From Chrysoporthe austroafricana (Eukaryota > Ascomycota > Sordariomycetes > Diaporthales > Cryphonectriaceae), in NCBI GenBank assembly GCA_001051155.2, contig JYIP02000004.1, forward strand, positions 1,365,576 through 1,429,575: 64,000 nucleotides of DNA, in the 5' to 3' direction. Under the pieces are notes generated by a model. The model was not told where the DNA came from and made no database searches. It saw only the letters and a program-made list of their open reading frames with translations. Made by a program: the position numbers and the translations under genes. The first letter of the stretch is position 1. Every line of letters begins with the position of its first letter. Below, one piece after another: positions 1 through 14,306 of this stretch.

Positions 1-1247
1 CCCCAGGCAGGCGACATCCGACTCCAACGATGGCTACCGCATTATCTGGACTTCTTTGGCTTAAAACTGGATGGGTTGTCGTGGTTAAGGATAGCATATC
101 CAGCTTCGTAATCTCAATATCATGGTGCCGGAATGGTGCTAATGGGACTGCGTTGCCGATGCCAAACAGAGCAAGGGTGTGTTTTCTGCAATTGCTTTGC
201 TGAAGGTCCGCCGCTAAATGGTGCATAACCCCAGACCAGTTGCAAGGCGTTGCTAGAATGCTCTCTATGATTTCACTGTCCAGTGAATTTGCAACGCCCG
301 ACAGGCATTGTCCTGTTCTGTTTGAGCGGACGGAGACCTTGAGACATGCGCCGGATGGAAATGCCGATGTCTTGAGACTATTCCACCATTCAAGACACTC
401 TTTTGCCAAAGCGAGGTTCTTTAGATCATGTAGATTGCCTCGTATGTGTACGGTCTTGGGATGGAAACCTTGTGTCTCTGCATAGGACACAAGGGCTGGA
501 ATATGTTCGTCTGGAGCTATTATACTCCTGCTGTGATAGTCAGAGATGGTCGAGATATATGCCTATTTTACGGTCAATGAAACGATTGGAAATACATGAA
601 GGTGGCAGATAGCTTACACCTGGAAACTTCTGCAGGAGGTCCTCCTCCTCTTTCGTTGTTCCTTGCCTGAGTCTGATAGCTAAGGTAGTCCAGCCGGTAG
701 ACGTCAAGGCCTCGGCGATATTCCCGAAAATTCCGATGGCGAAAGCCAAATGCACACCAGCAGCGGCATGCTCAATGAGTGTTTTCTCGTCAGGAGAAGA
801 AGCGGTTATAATGGCTGAAAGAAGTCCAACACAGTAACCTTGCAGCCCACCGTTTGTCAAGCCGGTTAAGAATTCCGCATGAGAAATTGAGGTCTGGCGT
901 AGGTAATCAAGATATTGAACAACGTGAATGGTGACCAGTAGAGGCAGAGTAACCACTGCTGAAGATGCTAATTCAACTGCACCTGAGCTGCCAGTCTCGA
1001 GCCAATCGACCAGAAGCTGAGCTTGGAGTCCTCCTTCCTTGTAGCAAGCTGCGTCTTTCCGTGATAACGTCGAAGTATTCCAAATGTTTGGCAAGGTCAA
1101 GATAGCCTCTTTGAGTGGTTTTAGGAGCTCAAATTCGCACAATCTCGACCGCACATGCGCGAGGTATGCAGAAGTTGGGGAAGTGCTTTGGGGTGAGAAA
1201 ATGGCGGCGGAGATAAAAGGCGGCATCCCTCTATTCGAGTATTCCAT
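1..1247 (-). CDS. ascC: Non-reducing polyketide synthase, N-terminal part (SAT domain and start of KS), cut by window edge
   Basis: This is the first ~397 residues of a fungal non-reducing PKS that runs off the left edge. The starter-unit acyltransferase (SAT) domain shows the GxCxG nucleophile motif as GYCVG (residues ~137-141) and, after the intron, a GNLHDL stretch that fits the SAT histidine. The ketosynthase domain begins at the edge with AIVGVGCRLPG. An intron at 563-617 (55 bp, GTAAGC...TAG) joins the two frames; without it the frame stops at 540. The start at 1247 is the first ATG; a second lies 7 codons on. The neighbours (A-PCP-R reductase, UbiA enzyme, halogenase) suggest an orsellinic-acid-type synthase like AscC/StbA. 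The AT, PT, ACP, MT and TE domains are outside the window, so the product class is inferred from context only. The symbol is by analogy. Confidence 0.88.
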
Positions 1248-2131
1248 GATTGTTGGATGCCAGATAGGTACGCCTCATGCTTCTCGCCGCCTATATAGAG
1301 CTGAGATATAACTTCAGAGGAACGGATAGAAAAACGAAAGGGAAAGGAAGCGAGCCAAAGGCCAGCTAGTTGACAGATGTGCGGCGCAGATTTAGTCGAT
1401 GCAGCTGTCGGCGTGGACAATGGAACGAAATGTAAAATGGAGACTCATTCAAACTTGTTTGCCTGCTCAGATCGTCGGCTATAGAACGCTCAAACGGCAT
1501 ATAATGAGATTTAGGTCCGGATTTGCTCCGAATCTCTTGTCAGCGTCGGCCTATTTGGAAAGACTGATTGTGCGATCGGCTAATATATGCGAGTGGGTAC
1601 CCCCCTGCGAAACATCTATCAGCCCCATTATTCCATGGTCTATGATCCCGGAGGATTCAAAATATTTGGAGAAGATACCGGGCGGTCTTGAGGCAGAGAT
1701 TATTGTCTTCGAGACAGTAGAGCACGGCCGTCGTAACTTCCGCTTGTCTCAACCGTCTCGAAGTAATGAGCACTAGATCTCCGCCTTGCGGATATTAATA
1801 GCAGGATATTGCGGAATGAATGCCGACTTGAGCGTAAATCCTTACTTTCTGGTATGTCAACGATGACAAATTATTTACGAATGGCGCAGAAGGACGTCCC
1901 TAAATACTTGGAAACCGAGTCACTAGATTGTAACAAAATAGCGAAGGCAATTTTTCTTTTCTTTTGTTTCGCAAAAAGGAGTTTATGATCCCACATAAAT
2001 ATACAACGAATCTCATTATAGTTGCTAGTGAACATTTCTGCTTCGTCTCTGATAATTGCCGGCCGGCCTCGAAACTGCCTAATTGTGGCGACTTTGTTGA
2101 GTCTGAGCACTTTTTCTCGTGCCGAAGAAAC
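1248..2131. promoter_or_regulatory. PKS upstream region / 3' flank of the reductase gene
   Basis: About 880 bp without a convincing gene. The open frame at 1399-1776 on the plus strand has no recognisable domain and looks like chance. The stretch carries a double GCCGGC palindrome (2058-2067), and GCCGAAGAAACCT (2121-2133) recurs at 5607-5619 in the next intergenic region. It should contain the PKS promoter and the terminator of the convergently read-through neighbour. Confidence 0.4.
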
Positions 2132-5100
2132 CTACTTTTGCAAATAACCGATCTTCTCCCAATACTTGATACTCTTATGAATCACTGAGGAATCAACTAC
2201 GCCCAAGTTTCTCAAGCTGTTTGACCTGCTGCATGCTATTTTCGTGTCCAAAATGACTTGTCCTGATGCCACAGGGCGGAAGAAGAGCCTGAAGAAATCT
2301 GAAAGCTTCTTGATTGGCAGACTGTCCTCGTCAGCCTCTGATTCAATAATTTTGTCGAGCCACTCATCAAAAGGGATAGATGGATTGGCAAGATTCAGAG
2401 CCTGCCCAAAAGTCTGGATCATATCACTCCATGATTGGCGAACAGGATTCTCCAAATGTTGCACGCTAGGAAGGTCTCCCTCTGAGAAGAGCATCTCCGA
2501 AATGACCGCCGCGGCATCATCAACTGGAGTCCAGGACAATGTTCCCATCATCTGTGGGAGACAACCGACAGTTTGCGCAGTACGAAGCAGCATTGGGATT
2601 TGCTCAGCTGAGTTCCACACACCGGTTTCTCGGGCACCGATCATTTGACCACACCGGACAGTCGTGGCGTCGATTTGGCCAGCGTATGTAGATGCTGCCT
2701 GCTCAAGGATCTTCTCGCAGACAAGCTTGCCATCGGCGTAGCCAATGCCGCATGCTGCATCGCCAGGATCCACGGATGTTTCTCTGACGGGTTTGCTAGT
2801 GGTAAGAGCGACCTTGGCAACCGCCGCGACGGACGAGATGAAGAGAATGCGACATTTATTCTGTCCGCTGGTACTCTTCGCCAGTTTCAGAATGCTCTGT
2901 AAGAATTTGAATTGATACTGAAATGACGGCAGCCTGATGAGGTAATTCATCGGCCAAGCAGCGTGTACAATGTGGGTGATATTGCCCTGCAGCATTTTGT
3001 AGGTAAGGTCGTGAAGGCCAAGCTGGTCCGCTGTAGGATCAATGTCGATGGCGACAATCTTGGACCATTGTTCCTCTGAGAGAGAAATGCCTCTTGAGGC
3101 CAATGGTGTTCTGTTGAACGGCTGGGGACCACTGGAGGTAACTCCCTTAGCCTTCCTTATCAGAACGACAACACGCTTGACTTGCAGATTTCGAGCCAAG
3201 GTGGCCAGAACATGAGACCCAAGGCTTCCTGAACTACCAGTCAAGACAACCACTGGGTCGTCGTGAGTACTGGGTTGCTTTGATGGGCCGTCCGCGAAAG
3301 AATCCTTGAGCAAACCGAACTGCCTCGCGTACTTGTTCACCTCTTGGACTGAATTGTCCTCCGACTTCTTCTCAGGACTAGGTCCCGGATTTATGAGCGC
3401 ATCCGCCATCTCACGAACAGAAGAGTTGTGATACAAAAAGCCAGGTGTTATCACCTTGGCAATGTCCAAGTTCTTGAAAGTCTCGGTCTTGTGGGCCGCA
3501 GCAATCAGAACACGACGGAGCTGAAGGCTCTGCAACGAGTCGAGTCCAAGATCGAATAGATTGTCATCGACGGTCCACTCGGATGGTGCAGCTTGGAGTT
3601 TGATGTGCTTCTCAACAAGAGCCTTCAAGTCCTGGTCCAGATTTTCCATGTTCAGAGGCTCAACAGACTTTTGCACGCCTTGAGCCAACTTGTTGTATAC
3701 CTCATTGATCTCGACTTCCAGAAGAGCGTAAACCTCTCTTCGCGGAATTGAGCCCTTGTCCGTTCGAGGAATTGCGATGCTGGAGGGAACAATGATGATG
3801 GCATCTGTAGAGGGAATGCGCGAATACGAGTCCATCTTCTGTCCAGCAGCCACAATTATAGGCCAAATACTTTCTTTGAATGACTCTTCTTCATAGGTAG
3901 AGATCGGGTGCGTAGGCTCAACAATGATACCAAGATTGAATCGATTCTCTCCAAAAGCGATGCAAGACTTGACACTGGGTCTCTCGCTCAACATCGTTTC
4001 AAGAATGAGAGGGTTCGCCTTCTCCCCGGTAGCCAGCACGATTACATCGTCGTCACGTCCAACGGCCGCAAAGTCAGTCGTAGGAAACTGTTCGTTGCGG
4101 ATGAGTTGGTCGGCAATCTTAATGCCTTCGGTACCGCCGTACGGGAACACAGTGAGGCGGAACCTCCGCTCACCATCCTTAGACTCCAACTCATCGACCT
4201 TGTACTTGACGTCCGATCGAAGTCGGAAGTACTTCCAGTCATACCCGTCCTTGGGTACGAAAGTGTCGGACAGGGGACCCGTCTCAGTGGTTCCATAGAA
4301 ATTGAGCAATTTGACGCCGGCTTGCGCGAGCCGGTCTCCGACGCCAGCCCCAAGCATCGCTCCACCGGTGCCGACGAAATCCAAGCCGGCTAGGACTTCG
4401 ATGGCTTCCGGGTTGTTGACCATGTCATCTAGGAGGAATGGCACAGTCATCAGGGACCGCGCGTTAGATCTCTTTATCAAGTCAATGATAGAGTTTGCAT
4501 TGGGAATTCCGTCAGTAGATGGGTATACAGTTGGCTTTCCCGCCGACATGGAGAGACCGGGGGCAACAAGACCGAATCCGTGGAAAAGCGGAAGGGTGGA
4601 GGCGTTCAGGCTCTGGGCCTCTGCTTCATTGTCGAATCCATGGCAATTGACGGCAAAAAGAAGATTCCGATGGGTAAGCGGAATTGGCTTCGGTAGTCCA
4701 GTGGTGCCGGATGAGTGAAGGAGCAGGATCACGCTATCAAGTTCTTTGGGTAGGTCGAAGGAGCCCTTCGCAGGGACATCTGCTCCCGGTTCGTGAAAGC
4801 TCATATAGGGGAGCGCAACATTGGTCGAAATACCCTTGGAGTTCAGGATTGCCAGCGCTGGCTTGGCAGGCTCGCTAAGTCGCTCAGAAACAATGAAGGA
4901 GCTAGCCGATGTCATCTGCAGTAGGTGCATGATAGCTACAGGCGGCAATCGAGGAGACAGAACTAGTGGCTGTTGAGGACTTTTAGCTGTCTGTAATTTT
5001 AATTCAGGTTGGCAAGATGACACGTACTGGTACCCCGAGACTCAGAAGGGCAAATTCGTGAACAACAAGCCCGTAATCGCTTTGCATGAAGAGTGCCACT

Positions 5101-5381
5101 GGAGCATACTTCGACAGAGCATTGGCATCTGTTGTTTCTTTGATGAGAACGTTGTTCCGGATCCATTCCGCACAATTTGCTACAGCGATTTTGAAATCGG
5201 CGTGTGTGAAGGTGTCGAACTTTCCATCAGACTTCCCTTGCACACAGAAGGTGTGATCCGCATTTCGAACGGCATTGAAGTCAACGAGCTCAGGTAGTGA
5301 GTGGAGGCATTTGTCTAGCCTCTCAGTAGAGACAAAATTGACATTCGCTTTGATAAAGGGGTGTAGGGTTGACGCTGACAT
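2132..5381 (-). CDS. ascB: NRPS-like carboxylic acid reductase (A-PCP-R), AscB/StbB type
   Basis: A 1063-residue adenylation, carrier, reductase enzyme in two exons (5028-5381 and 2132-4969; intron 4970-5027, 58 bp). The adenylation domain has the core motif SSGTTGLPKP (~residues 204-213), and the carrier serine sits in LGLDSLQSL (~595). The NAD(P)H reductase domain starts with a Rossmann loop TGSSGSLGSH (~693) and has a Y-x3-K pair in GYADGK (~863). There is no condensation domain. Known relatives activate an aryl acid as its adenylate, load it on the carrier and release it as an aldehyde. In the ilicicolin/ascochlorin pathway this converts farnesylated orsellinic acid to the aldehyde. It lies 5' of the PKS on the same strand and is divergent from the prenyltransferase. 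The role is inferred from family and context; the domain order is read directly. Confidence 0.92.
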
Positions 5382-5790
5382 TTTTGGCGTGGATCTTCTG
5401 CCGCTTTCCAGAATAGTGTGTTACTAGATAGATAGAAAGGTCTTATTCAGACTTTCACTCGAAACACAGTGGCCCATTCATTTTATTCTAAGCGCTAGTC
5501 TACGCTTTTGCTGGGAACACTCGCATCAGCACACCTAGCACTTGGAAATTTATCCGACCCCTTCGGTGAATTTTGAGTCAGTCTATTAGACTTGGATTTT
5601 TATCACGCCGAAGAAACCTTATAGACTAGCCGTTCAATAACTGATATATTGTTGACTTGTGCTGAGAGATTTAGATCAAGGATGGGTGGCAGTAATCAAT
5701 GTCAATGTATGTTTCTCGTCAAGAGCAGATCACATTTTTCCGTTACCCCTAAGCTTTTCACCTCTTCATCGTATCTTCTTTCCTGCTTAG
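5382..5790. promoter_or_regulatory. Divergent promoter between reductase and prenyltransferase
   Basis: A 409-bp gap between two genes read away from each other. It should hold both promoters. It contains the 13-base word GCCGAAGAAACCT (5607-5619) also present at 2121-2133. No TATA box can be assigned with confidence. Confidence 0.6.
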
Positions 5791-6804
5791 GTGTCCCATA
5801 TGGCTTCCCGCACCTTGAAAACTATGAGGGTATGGCAAGTTGACCCAGAGGAGGGTGATTATCGACCTCCCACGTCTGGTATCTTGTCCAGACTGCCAGC
5901 GTCATGGGTTCCATACGCAGAGCTGATCCGTCTCGAACAACCCCATGGTATCTACATGAGTTACTTCCCTCATATTGTCGGTCTCATGTATGCCTGTTCC
6001 GCAAAACCAACTGCCGTCCATCCCTCCATCCTCGCCCACAGACTCGGCGTGTTTTTCGCGTGGACATTTCTGCTCCGAAGCGCCGGCTGTGCGTGGAACG
6101 ACATCACAGACCAAGAATTCGACCGTCAGACAGCGCGTTGCAAGAACCGACCCGTGGCTCGAGGTGCTGTCTCTTCTACTCAGGGATACATTTATGCTCT
6201 CATCCTCGCTGGTCTCGGGTTTCTGAGCCTACAGCTTCTACCTAGGGAATGCACCCTCTGCGCCATCGTGACAACGGTGCTCGCCATGATCTACCCCTTT
6301 GGCAAGAGATTCACCTACTTTCCTCAAGTCATCCTGGGTGGTACTCAGGCTTCTACCATCGCAACAGCGTCATATTCTATCGAACTACCAGCTTTGTCCG
6401 CGGAATATCTTATCCCAACATCGTGTCTCATTGCTACGATTCTATTACTGATCATATTCTACGACACAATCTACGCTCGTCAGGATATCGCTGACGACCT
6501 CAAGTCCGGCGTCAAAGGCATGGCAGTCCTCTTCCGAAACCGCATTGAAGCACTTCTTGGCTTCCTCACATGCTCAATTACCCTGCTGTTGGCCACAGCC
6601 GGATTGCTGTTGAATATGGGGCCGTATTTCTTTGCATTCTCGGTGGTGGGACTGTCGACGGGCCTTTGTACCATGGTTGCTCTGATTCGCTGGCACGTAT
6701 TGCCTGGCTTCGAGAAATACTCGGGTTGGTTTTATGCAGCTGCCATAGTCAATCTTCTTGGAGGATGTATTGCGGAATATGCAAGCAAGGTGGCGCTCCT
6801 GTAG
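5791..6804 (+). CDS. ascA: UbiA-family aromatic prenyltransferase, AscA/StbC type
   Basis: An intronless 337-residue integral-membrane prenyltransferase with about eight hydrophobic segments. The first prenyl-diphosphate/Mg site is NDITDQEFD (~residues 102-111) and the second is YDTIYARQDIADD (~224-236). Both are hallmark UbiA motifs. It would transfer a farnesyl group from farnesyl diphosphate to the ring of the PKS product, the committed meroterpenoid step in the endomembrane. The start could be 5791, 5800 (MASRTL) or 5824 (MRVWQV); the longest is given. It is divergent from the A-PCP-R gene and convergent with the halogenase. The farnesyl chain length is inferred from the neighbouring terpene cyclase and P450s, not from the sequence itself. 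Confidence 0.93.
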   Translation: MSHMASRTLKTMRVWQVDPEEGDYRPPTSGILSRLPASWVPYAELIRLEQPHGIYMSYFPHIVGLMYACSAKPTAVHPSILAHRLGVFFAWTFLLRSAGCAWNDITDQEFDRQTARCKNRPVARGAVSSTQGYIYALILAGLGFLSLQLLPRECTLCAIVTTVLAMIYPFGKRFTYFPQVILGGTQASTIATASYSIELPALSAEYLIPTSCLIATILLLIIFYDTIYARQDIADDLKSGVKGMAVLFRNRIEALLGFLTCSITLLLATAGLLLNMGPYFFAFSVVGLSTGLCTMVALIRWHVLPGFEKYSGWFYAAAIVNLLGGCIAEYASKVALL

Positions 6805-7710
6805 AGCCTGGTATCGGGTCTGTGAACAAACGCTATCCAGACATGTCGTTTTCAATTGATGAAATATAAATGGTAGCAATAGTGCTGATAGCAAATTCAG
6901 AGGCCAGAAGTAGCTCGAGTTGTGAGGACGTTTATGTCATGTACACGAGTCTGCGACTTTCAGTGCTGTCCCAAAAGAAGTCACATACAAGTCACCACAC
7001 GCTTTTCATTCTAGTCAGTTATATGATTTACATAATATATCATGCTGTATTTACTTATTTATTGTGCAACGTGCTATCACTTTCTTCTAGCTGCAGGTTA
7101 TAGTATATTGAGCATGATTGTACGGCATAGAATTATCGAGTATATGTTGAAGCCTAGCGTTATCTCGTCGTTTCGGAGAATTTCCCGTGTAATGATAGGG
7201 TGGGTGGTCGAGCATTAAAAAAACAGCACCAGACCTTCACTTAGATGTAAGCATAAGCCTGAAGTAAGCACCTTAATATTTCTCTCCCATGAAGCTAACA
7301 AACGGAAATTCGCTATGAAAATATGTGGAACCCTGCGAATATTCGAGGAAAATCTTCCGAAGCCCTGACCATGATCCTTCACCGCAATTCTGCCGTAAGA
7401 TCAAGGCGCTTTTGCATTCGCGCAACGAAAAATCGTAGATCATGTAGTCCATATACGCCGAATGTAACAGTTTTGTTTAATCGAGAACCAATTATTGCAT
7501 AACCAAGTTGAAACCAAGCAGGCATCCTCTTGAATCTGACTTAGTTGCAATTGTCCTTACTGGGGCTGGAGGGCGCGTATCTCAATGGTGTGCGCGAAAG
7601 GGGAAAGTTATACGCATCAACTTAAAAGTTCAGCAGCTTCTAGAATCATGATAACATTCTAAGTTTACCAGAAGCTGAGTGCTCCAATAGACAACACAAC
7701 AACAAATATA
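6805..7710. other. Intergenic, convergent 3' ends
   Basis: About 900 bp of AT-rich sequence between the 3' ends of the prenyltransferase and halogenase genes. I see no gene, RNA or clear repeat here; the short frames have no recognisable content. Confidence 0.5.
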
Positions 7711-10155
<2,445 letters not shown>

Positions 10156-13100
10156 ATGCTAGCAGAACTTCCCTGTCCACGAGGCTATCCCCTATTGGGG
10201 AACATTTTCGACATTGATCCTAACGATGCTGTCGCCAGCTTAGAGAGGATTGCAGAAAACCATGGTGAGTGTGGGATGGATGGATGCAGCCATCCCTCGA
10301 CCGGCGTTATCGCCAAGCTTATATACCAATGCTCGTGGCATGTCTGATGAGACGTACATAAGAGGAGGCCCCACTAAATTCGAGTCATCCAGGGCCGATT
10401 TTCAAACTCAGATTCGCGGGGACCGAGAGAATATTTATCGCTAGTAGGAATTTGATGGACGAAGTCTCAGACGAGAAACGATTCACCAAGATCGTAGCAG
10501 GGCCTCAGTTACAGCTACGGAACTGCGTGGGGGACTCGCTTTTCACGGCTCATTCTCATGAGCATAACTGGGGGCTGGCACATCGCATCCTATTGCCAGG
10601 TATGACCACACATTTCGCAAGACCCAGTGAGACCATATCTGGCTGATACATAGTTGCAGCAATGGGCCCACTAGCCATCCGAGGAATGTTCGATGAGATG
10701 CACGACCTCGCATCACAGCTCGTGACAAAGTGGGCAAGATTTGGTCCCGAAGAGACTATAGACGTTCCAGCCGACTTTACCAGGCTTACATTAGACACAA
10801 TTGCTCTGTGCTCAATGGGAACTCGATTTAACAGCTTCTATCGCGATGAGATGCATCCTTTCGTGGGAGCTATGGTTGGAGCGCTTCAAGAGTCCGGAAG
10901 GCGGGCACCCCGGCCAAACTGGGTCAACTACCTCATGCCATCCTCATTAGCACAGTATGAGGCAGATATCAAGACTTTGGGCGACATCGCTGCCGATCTC
11001 CTAGAAGCCCGCAAAGCAAACCCAACAAAGAAGAAGGACATTCTCAATACCCTGATCAACGGAAGGGATCCGATGACAGGTGAGAAAATGTCTGACGGAT
11101 CTATATTAAACAATATGATAGTGTTTCTCATTGCAGGTATGTCTCAGTCACTCCGAAATCTTCAGTTCACGGCCGTGCCGTTGACGTCGGCCTCTAGGGC
11201 ATGAAACAACAAGTGGCCTACTGTCCTTCCTCGTCTACTATCTTCTCAAGCACCCAGACGTGTTTGACAAGGCTCAGCAAGAGGTCGACCAGGTCATAGG
11301 CCGCGGGCCCATTACAATCGAACACATGTCTAAGCTTCCCTACCTAGAAGCTTGCCTCCGTGAAACCTTGAGGCTACATCCAACGGCGCCAGTTATCCTG
11401 CTACAACCCCATCCTGACTTAGCGGAAGCGAAGACAACAATTGACAACGGGAAATACGAAGTGCGCAAGGGGCAGGCCATTGCTTGTCTTTTGACTCCGA
11501 TCCAACGTGACAAGGCGGTTTACGGCCCTGACGCCAATGAGTTTCGTGCAGAGCGAATGCTGGACGAAAACTTCAACAAGCTTCCGAAAAACAGCTGGAA
11601 GCCCTTTGGCAATGGCATCCGAGGATGTATTGGCCGCGCATTTGCATGGCAAGAGAGTCTTCTGGTGTTAGCGATGCTACTTCAGAACTTCGAGTTGCGC
11701 CTTCACGATCCTTTGTATGTGCTGAAGATAAAGCAAAACTTGACCATCAAGCCAGACAACCTCTTCATGCACGCTACCGTCAGAAAACACATCGACCCCG
11801 TCCAACTTGGGAATATCCTTCATGGACATGCTCAGCCCAGTTCGCAATCTAAACCTGAAGGTATTAAAGGCAACGGAGACCCGGCGACCATGTATTCAGC
11901 GCCATCAAGGACAATGCGTGTCCTATACGGGTCCGATTCAGGAACTTGTGAGACAATGGCTCACGCGCTCGCGTCAGCGGCATCGGGACGGGGCTTTCAA
12001 GCTTCAGTGTGTCCGTTGGATGCAGCAGTGCAGGATCTTCCTAAGGGAGAGCCGGTGATTCTGATATCTTCCAGTTACAACGGTAAACCTCCGTCAAACG
12101 CTACTAAGTTTGTTGCATGGCTAGAAGGCCTTTGTCAACAGATCCCTGGCCATCATGATACCCTCAAAAATGTTCGATACGCCGTTTTCGGCTGCGGTAA
12201 TCGTGATTACGGCGCAACATTTCATCGGATACCTAAGCTCCTAGACTCAGCCCTTGAGGAAAGCGGTGCATCAAGATTGGCGAGTATTGGACTTGGGGAT
12301 GTGAATTCCGGCAACATATTTAGCCATTTTGATCAGTGGCAGGATAATCACTTGTGGCCAGCACTCCGTTCTCCGCGTAGTGGGGCAACTTCTGCGATTA
12401 ATAAAGCACCCACTCTAGACCTCAGCATTGACCACAAGAGACGTCTGGTAGATCTACGCCAGAAAGGGATGAAACAAGCAGTGGTGCTGAAGAACGAAGT
12501 GTTAACGGCAACCGGAGAGCCGCAGAAGCGACTCATGGTATTGAAGTTGCCAGAGGGTCAAAAGTACGGGGCCGGCGATCATATATCCGTCTTACCTCTA
12601 AACGACTGGGCCGTTGTACGCAGGGTTCTCAAGTGGGCTAAAATGCCCTGGGATGCTGTGGTCAATCTACGCCCTGGGGGGGAGACTGGTATGATACCTA
12701 CGACGAGACCCATATCTGTGGTTGAATTACTGTCTGGATATGTGGAACTGGGCCAGCCAGCAACGCAAAAGGTCGGTCTTTTCTCCACATTCGATTCTTG
12801 TTAAAAAAAAACCGCCCTTTGCATTTCTTTGCATTCTAGCTGAGCCTTCTTTCCACCGGTATCCCACCTCTTTGCTTGATTTGGTGGGTCATTCAGCTAA
12901 TATCGAGGTGTTTATAGAATCTGTCTACAATCGCTGCCGCTGCAACAGAAGAAGAAACACGGAAGAAAATCTTATCCTTGAGCAAAGGCCTGGACAAACC
13001 TGCCGCACAGCAGACGAAACCATCAGTTCTCGAGGTGCTAGAAAACTTTCCTTCAACCACAGTCTCATTCGCTTCCTTCTTGACTATGCTACAAGCAATT

Positions 13101-13787
13101 CGGCCACGGAGTTACTCTATAGCATCATCACCACTTGTCGACCCTTCAACAGTGAGTATCATCTGGGCTGTTGTCGGAGGAGAGCATGTTACTACCACGC
13201 CTTCACATGGCCGTTTCAGTGGTGTTGCTTCCAATTACCTCGCACATCTCACCAAAGGCGAGACTATTCACATGAGCGTCAAGTCACACCTCCATCTCTT
13301 CTGCCCTCCTGTTGATATCGAGGCCAAGACTATCATCATGATTTGTGCTGGCACGGGACTCGCGCCATTCAGGGCCTTTGTGCAAGAGAGAGCCGCTCAA
13401 GCACAAAGAGGCTGGCACCTCGCTCCAGCATACTTGTTCATTGGATGCAGAAGCCCAGACAAGGACAAGCTCTTGAGAGAAGAACTTCAGCAATGGTCAG
13501 AAGAGGGAATCGTGCAGGTGTTTTACGCGTTCTCTTGCGACACTGCCTCGAGCGATGGATGCAAGTACGTTCAAGACCGTGTTTGGAGAGAGCGAGAGGT
13601 TGTAGTGAGACATGCTATCCGAGGTCAGGGAAGAATCTACGTTTGTGGGAGTGCCAGTGTGGGTCAAGGGGTTGATGAAGTCTTGAAGAAGATACGTGCG
13701 AGTACAGATGGGGAGGATACGACAAAGGCAGACCAGTGGGTCCAAGAACTCAAATTGAGCCGATACGCGCGAGAGATTTTTGACTAG
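10156..13787 (+). CDS. ascE: Self-sufficient cytochrome P450 fused to P450 reductase (CYP505-like), AscE type
   Basis: A 1078-residue fusion in five exons: 10156-10264, 10393-10599, 10660-11136, 11198-12771 and 12918-13787. The P450 half has the oxygen-binding helix AGHETTSGLL, split by the third intron, an ETLRLHP ExxR motif and the heme cysteine in FGNGIRGCIGRAF (Cys ~407). The reductase half follows without a break. It has a flavodoxin domain (LYGSDSGTCETMA, ~505), the FAD motif RPRSYSIASS (~850) and the NADPH site CAGTGLAPFRAF (~930). The layout is that of P450foxy/BM3-type fatty-acid hydroxylases. In the ascochlorin pathway the fused P450 AscE epoxidises the terminal farnesyl double bond, which fits the cyclase gene next door. 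It is divergent from the halogenase and convergent with the cyclase. Confidence 0.93.
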
Positions 13788-14306
13788 ATCTAGAAGCAAT
13801 TATCCTAGCTGCTCTTGAAATTGACTTGCCACTCCCCTTTCTCCCATTTTGAAGGTTAATCGTACCATGTATATAAAGATTCTCGCTTTAATAGCCCTGC
13901 GTATGGACATGATAAGACAACTAACTCAATGTACAAATAAGGGTCTATAATCCAGAGAGGCTCGCATTACGAAGAAGAGAAAACACACGGACAATGGAAC
14001 GATGGTGGTTCTAGAGTAGCAGCTGAGATTTTCTCGACATGCTCATATACGAAAGTTTTAAGAGACGAGAATACAATGGTCGGTGAGTTTGTTTAGCAGC
14101 AAGCTTGATGCAATATTGGAGTATGCAGTAATTAGTATTATCAAATTTAATATTCAGACGGCGTTCCACCTAAGTTAGAAACACCAACACGACATACTGC
14201 GCCAGATAGAATATGGCTTCAATTTCGAGTCTGCGAGTGATACCAAGGATATCTTCGTGGCTATGCTAGGCATCTAGAGACTTCAAAGGGATAGAAGTCG
14301 TCCCTT
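13788..14306. other. Intergenic, convergent 3' ends
   Basis: About 520 bp between the 3' ends of the P450-reductase and terpene cyclase genes. No gene or repeat is seen. Confidence 0.5.

Noticed and set aside
1399..1776. Open frame upstream of the PKS as a gene
   Set aside because: No domain, signal or splice support, and it lies in the expected PKS promoter.
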